The notes under the pieces: generated by a model
Told to the model about the DNA's origin: nothing
Databases searched by the model: none
Seen by the model: the letters and a program-made list of their open reading frames with translations, nothing else
DNA from: Marsupella aquatica
Lineage: Eukaryota; Marchantiophyta
DNA length: 64,000 nucleotides
Direction: 5' to 3'
NCBI GenBank assembly: GCA_973895155.1
Contig: OZ316900.1
Location: forward strand, 1-64,000
Made by a program: the position numbers and the translations under genes
Part shown: piece after piece, positions 63,035 to 64,000 of the stretch
Layout of the letters: each line of letters starts with the position of its first letter
Numbering within the stretch: position 1 is the stretch's first letter

Positions 63035-63558
63035 ACTCAAAAAAAAGAGTTTGATCCTGGCTCAGAATGAACGCTAGCGATATGCTTAACACATGCAAGT
63101 CGAACGTTGCTTTCGTTGTTACGTGTTGAAGGTCGCATTCGGAGGAGAAAACCTTTTCTCTGAGCTGCTCAACTCAGTTGAGCCTGCGGCCTCCGATCAA
63201 CCGTGAAAACCGTTGAAAACAAAGTGGCGGACGGGCGAGTAATATGTGGGAATCTGCCAAACAGTTTGGGCCAAATCCCGAATAAACGAAAGCTAAAAGG
63301 CGCTGTTTGATGAGCCCACAAAGCATCAGGTAGTTGGTTAGGTAAAGGCTGACCAAGCCAACGACGCTTAGCGGGTCTGTTAGGGCGATCCGCCGCACTG
63401 GGACTGAGACACGGCCCAGACTCCCACGGGAGGCTGCAGTGGGGAATCTTGGACAATGGGCGAAAGCCTGATCCAGCAATATGGCGTGAGTGAAGAAGGG
63501 CAATGCAGCTTGTAAAGCTCTTTCGTCGAGTATGCGATTATGACAAGACTCGAAGAAG

Positions 63559-63594
<36 letters not shown>

Positions 63595-63835
63595 GACGGG
63601 GGGGGCAAGTGTTATTCGGAATGACTAGGCGTAAAGGGCACGTAGGCGGTGAATTCAGTTGGAAGTGAAAGTCGCCAGCTCAACTGGCGGAATGCTTTCA
63701 AAACCAATTTACTAGAGTAAGGCATAGAGGAAAGCGGAATTTCGTGTGTAGCGATAAAATGCAAAAATATACGAAGGAACGCCAAAAGCGAAGGCAGCTT
63801 TCTGGTTCTTTAACCGACGCTGAAGTGCGAAAGCA

Positions 63836-63871
<36 letters not shown>

Positions 63872-64000
63872 TGCTGTAAACGATGAGTGTTCGTTCTTGG
63901 TCTACTGATATTGCACTCTTTCGGTCCGACTTAAGCTCGGCTTAATGCTTAAATTACCGCAAAGGTAGTGTGACTCGATTGTTTCCTTCAAGTTCCAATA
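63035..64000 (+). rRNA. rrnS: Small-subunit (18S) ribosomal RNA, 5' part
   Basis: It begins at the conserved 5' end AGAGTTTGATCCTGGCTCAG (63046-63065). It includes CACATGCAAGTCGAACG, the 530 loop GTGCCAGCAGCCGCGGTAAG, and GGATTAGATACCCTGGTAGT, and continues to the end of the window in the central domain. The exact 5' end is approximate. The 3' major and minor domains lie outside. A GGGGGGGG run follows the 530 loop at 63599-63606. Confidence 0.96.

Overview
This window is plant mitochondrial DNA from an early-diverging land plant. It holds respiratory-chain genes (nad2, nad3, nad4, nad5, nad6, sdh3, atp6, atp9), four cytochrome c maturation genes (ccmB, ccmC, ccmFC, ccmFN), ribosomal protein genes (rps2, rps4, rps7, rps12, rpl10), 19 intact tRNA genes and the 5' two thirds of the small-subunit rRNA. 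A gene set this ancestral, with introns nad2i709, nad3i140, nad4i548 and atp9i87 and a group I intron at nad5i753, is typical of liverworts, mosses and the lycophyte Huperzia/Phlegmariurus. Long spacers full of pseudogene pieces, together with clear C-to-U editing signs (ACG starts in nad2 and nad6, a CAA codon where atp9 must stop, and S/P/R codons at conserved L/F/C/W positions), point to a Huperzia-like lycophyte rather than the compact, unedited Marchantia genome. That organism call is inference.

Layout. 1-3.4 kb: nad3 exon 1, trnW, a nad2/atpA pseudogene chimera and sdh3 with trnP. 3.4-8.4 kb: mostly spacer, trnN, an atp6 relic. 8.7-16.6 kb, minus strand: rps12-rps7, atp6, a decayed cob with intron remains, nad6. 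16.6-25.7 kb: spacers with five tRNAs (E, G, R, Y, R). 25.9-35.0 kb, minus strand: nad5-nad4-nad2, which keeps the bacterial nuoL-M-N order. 35-41 kb: possible GIY-YIG endonuclease fragment, trnL, trnL, trnH, a third nad2 relic, rpl10, a group II intron relic, trnQ. 41.9-49.5 kb, minus strand: rps2-ccmB-ccmC-ccmFN-ccmFC. 49.5-60.1 kb: trnF, trnC, atp9 with a maturase-bearing intron, trnI, trnK, trnL, trnS, trnG, rps4. 60.1-63 kb: AT-rich stretch of broken reading frames. 63.0 kb to the end: rrnS.

How the genes fit together. The nad and sdh3 products are membrane subunits of complexes I and II. atp6 and atp9 form the proton path of ATP synthase. The ccm genes form a bacterial-type System I cytochrome c assembly line. 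The ribosomal and tRNA genes serve organelle translation.

The most unusual signal is a set of dispersed GC-rich and AT-palindromic repeat modules. They sit in spacers and introns, and also in frame inside ccmFC, ccmFN and the atp9 intron maturase. Several genes also carry short perfect tandem duplications (21-22 bp), and relics of one group II intron family are scattered through the spacers.
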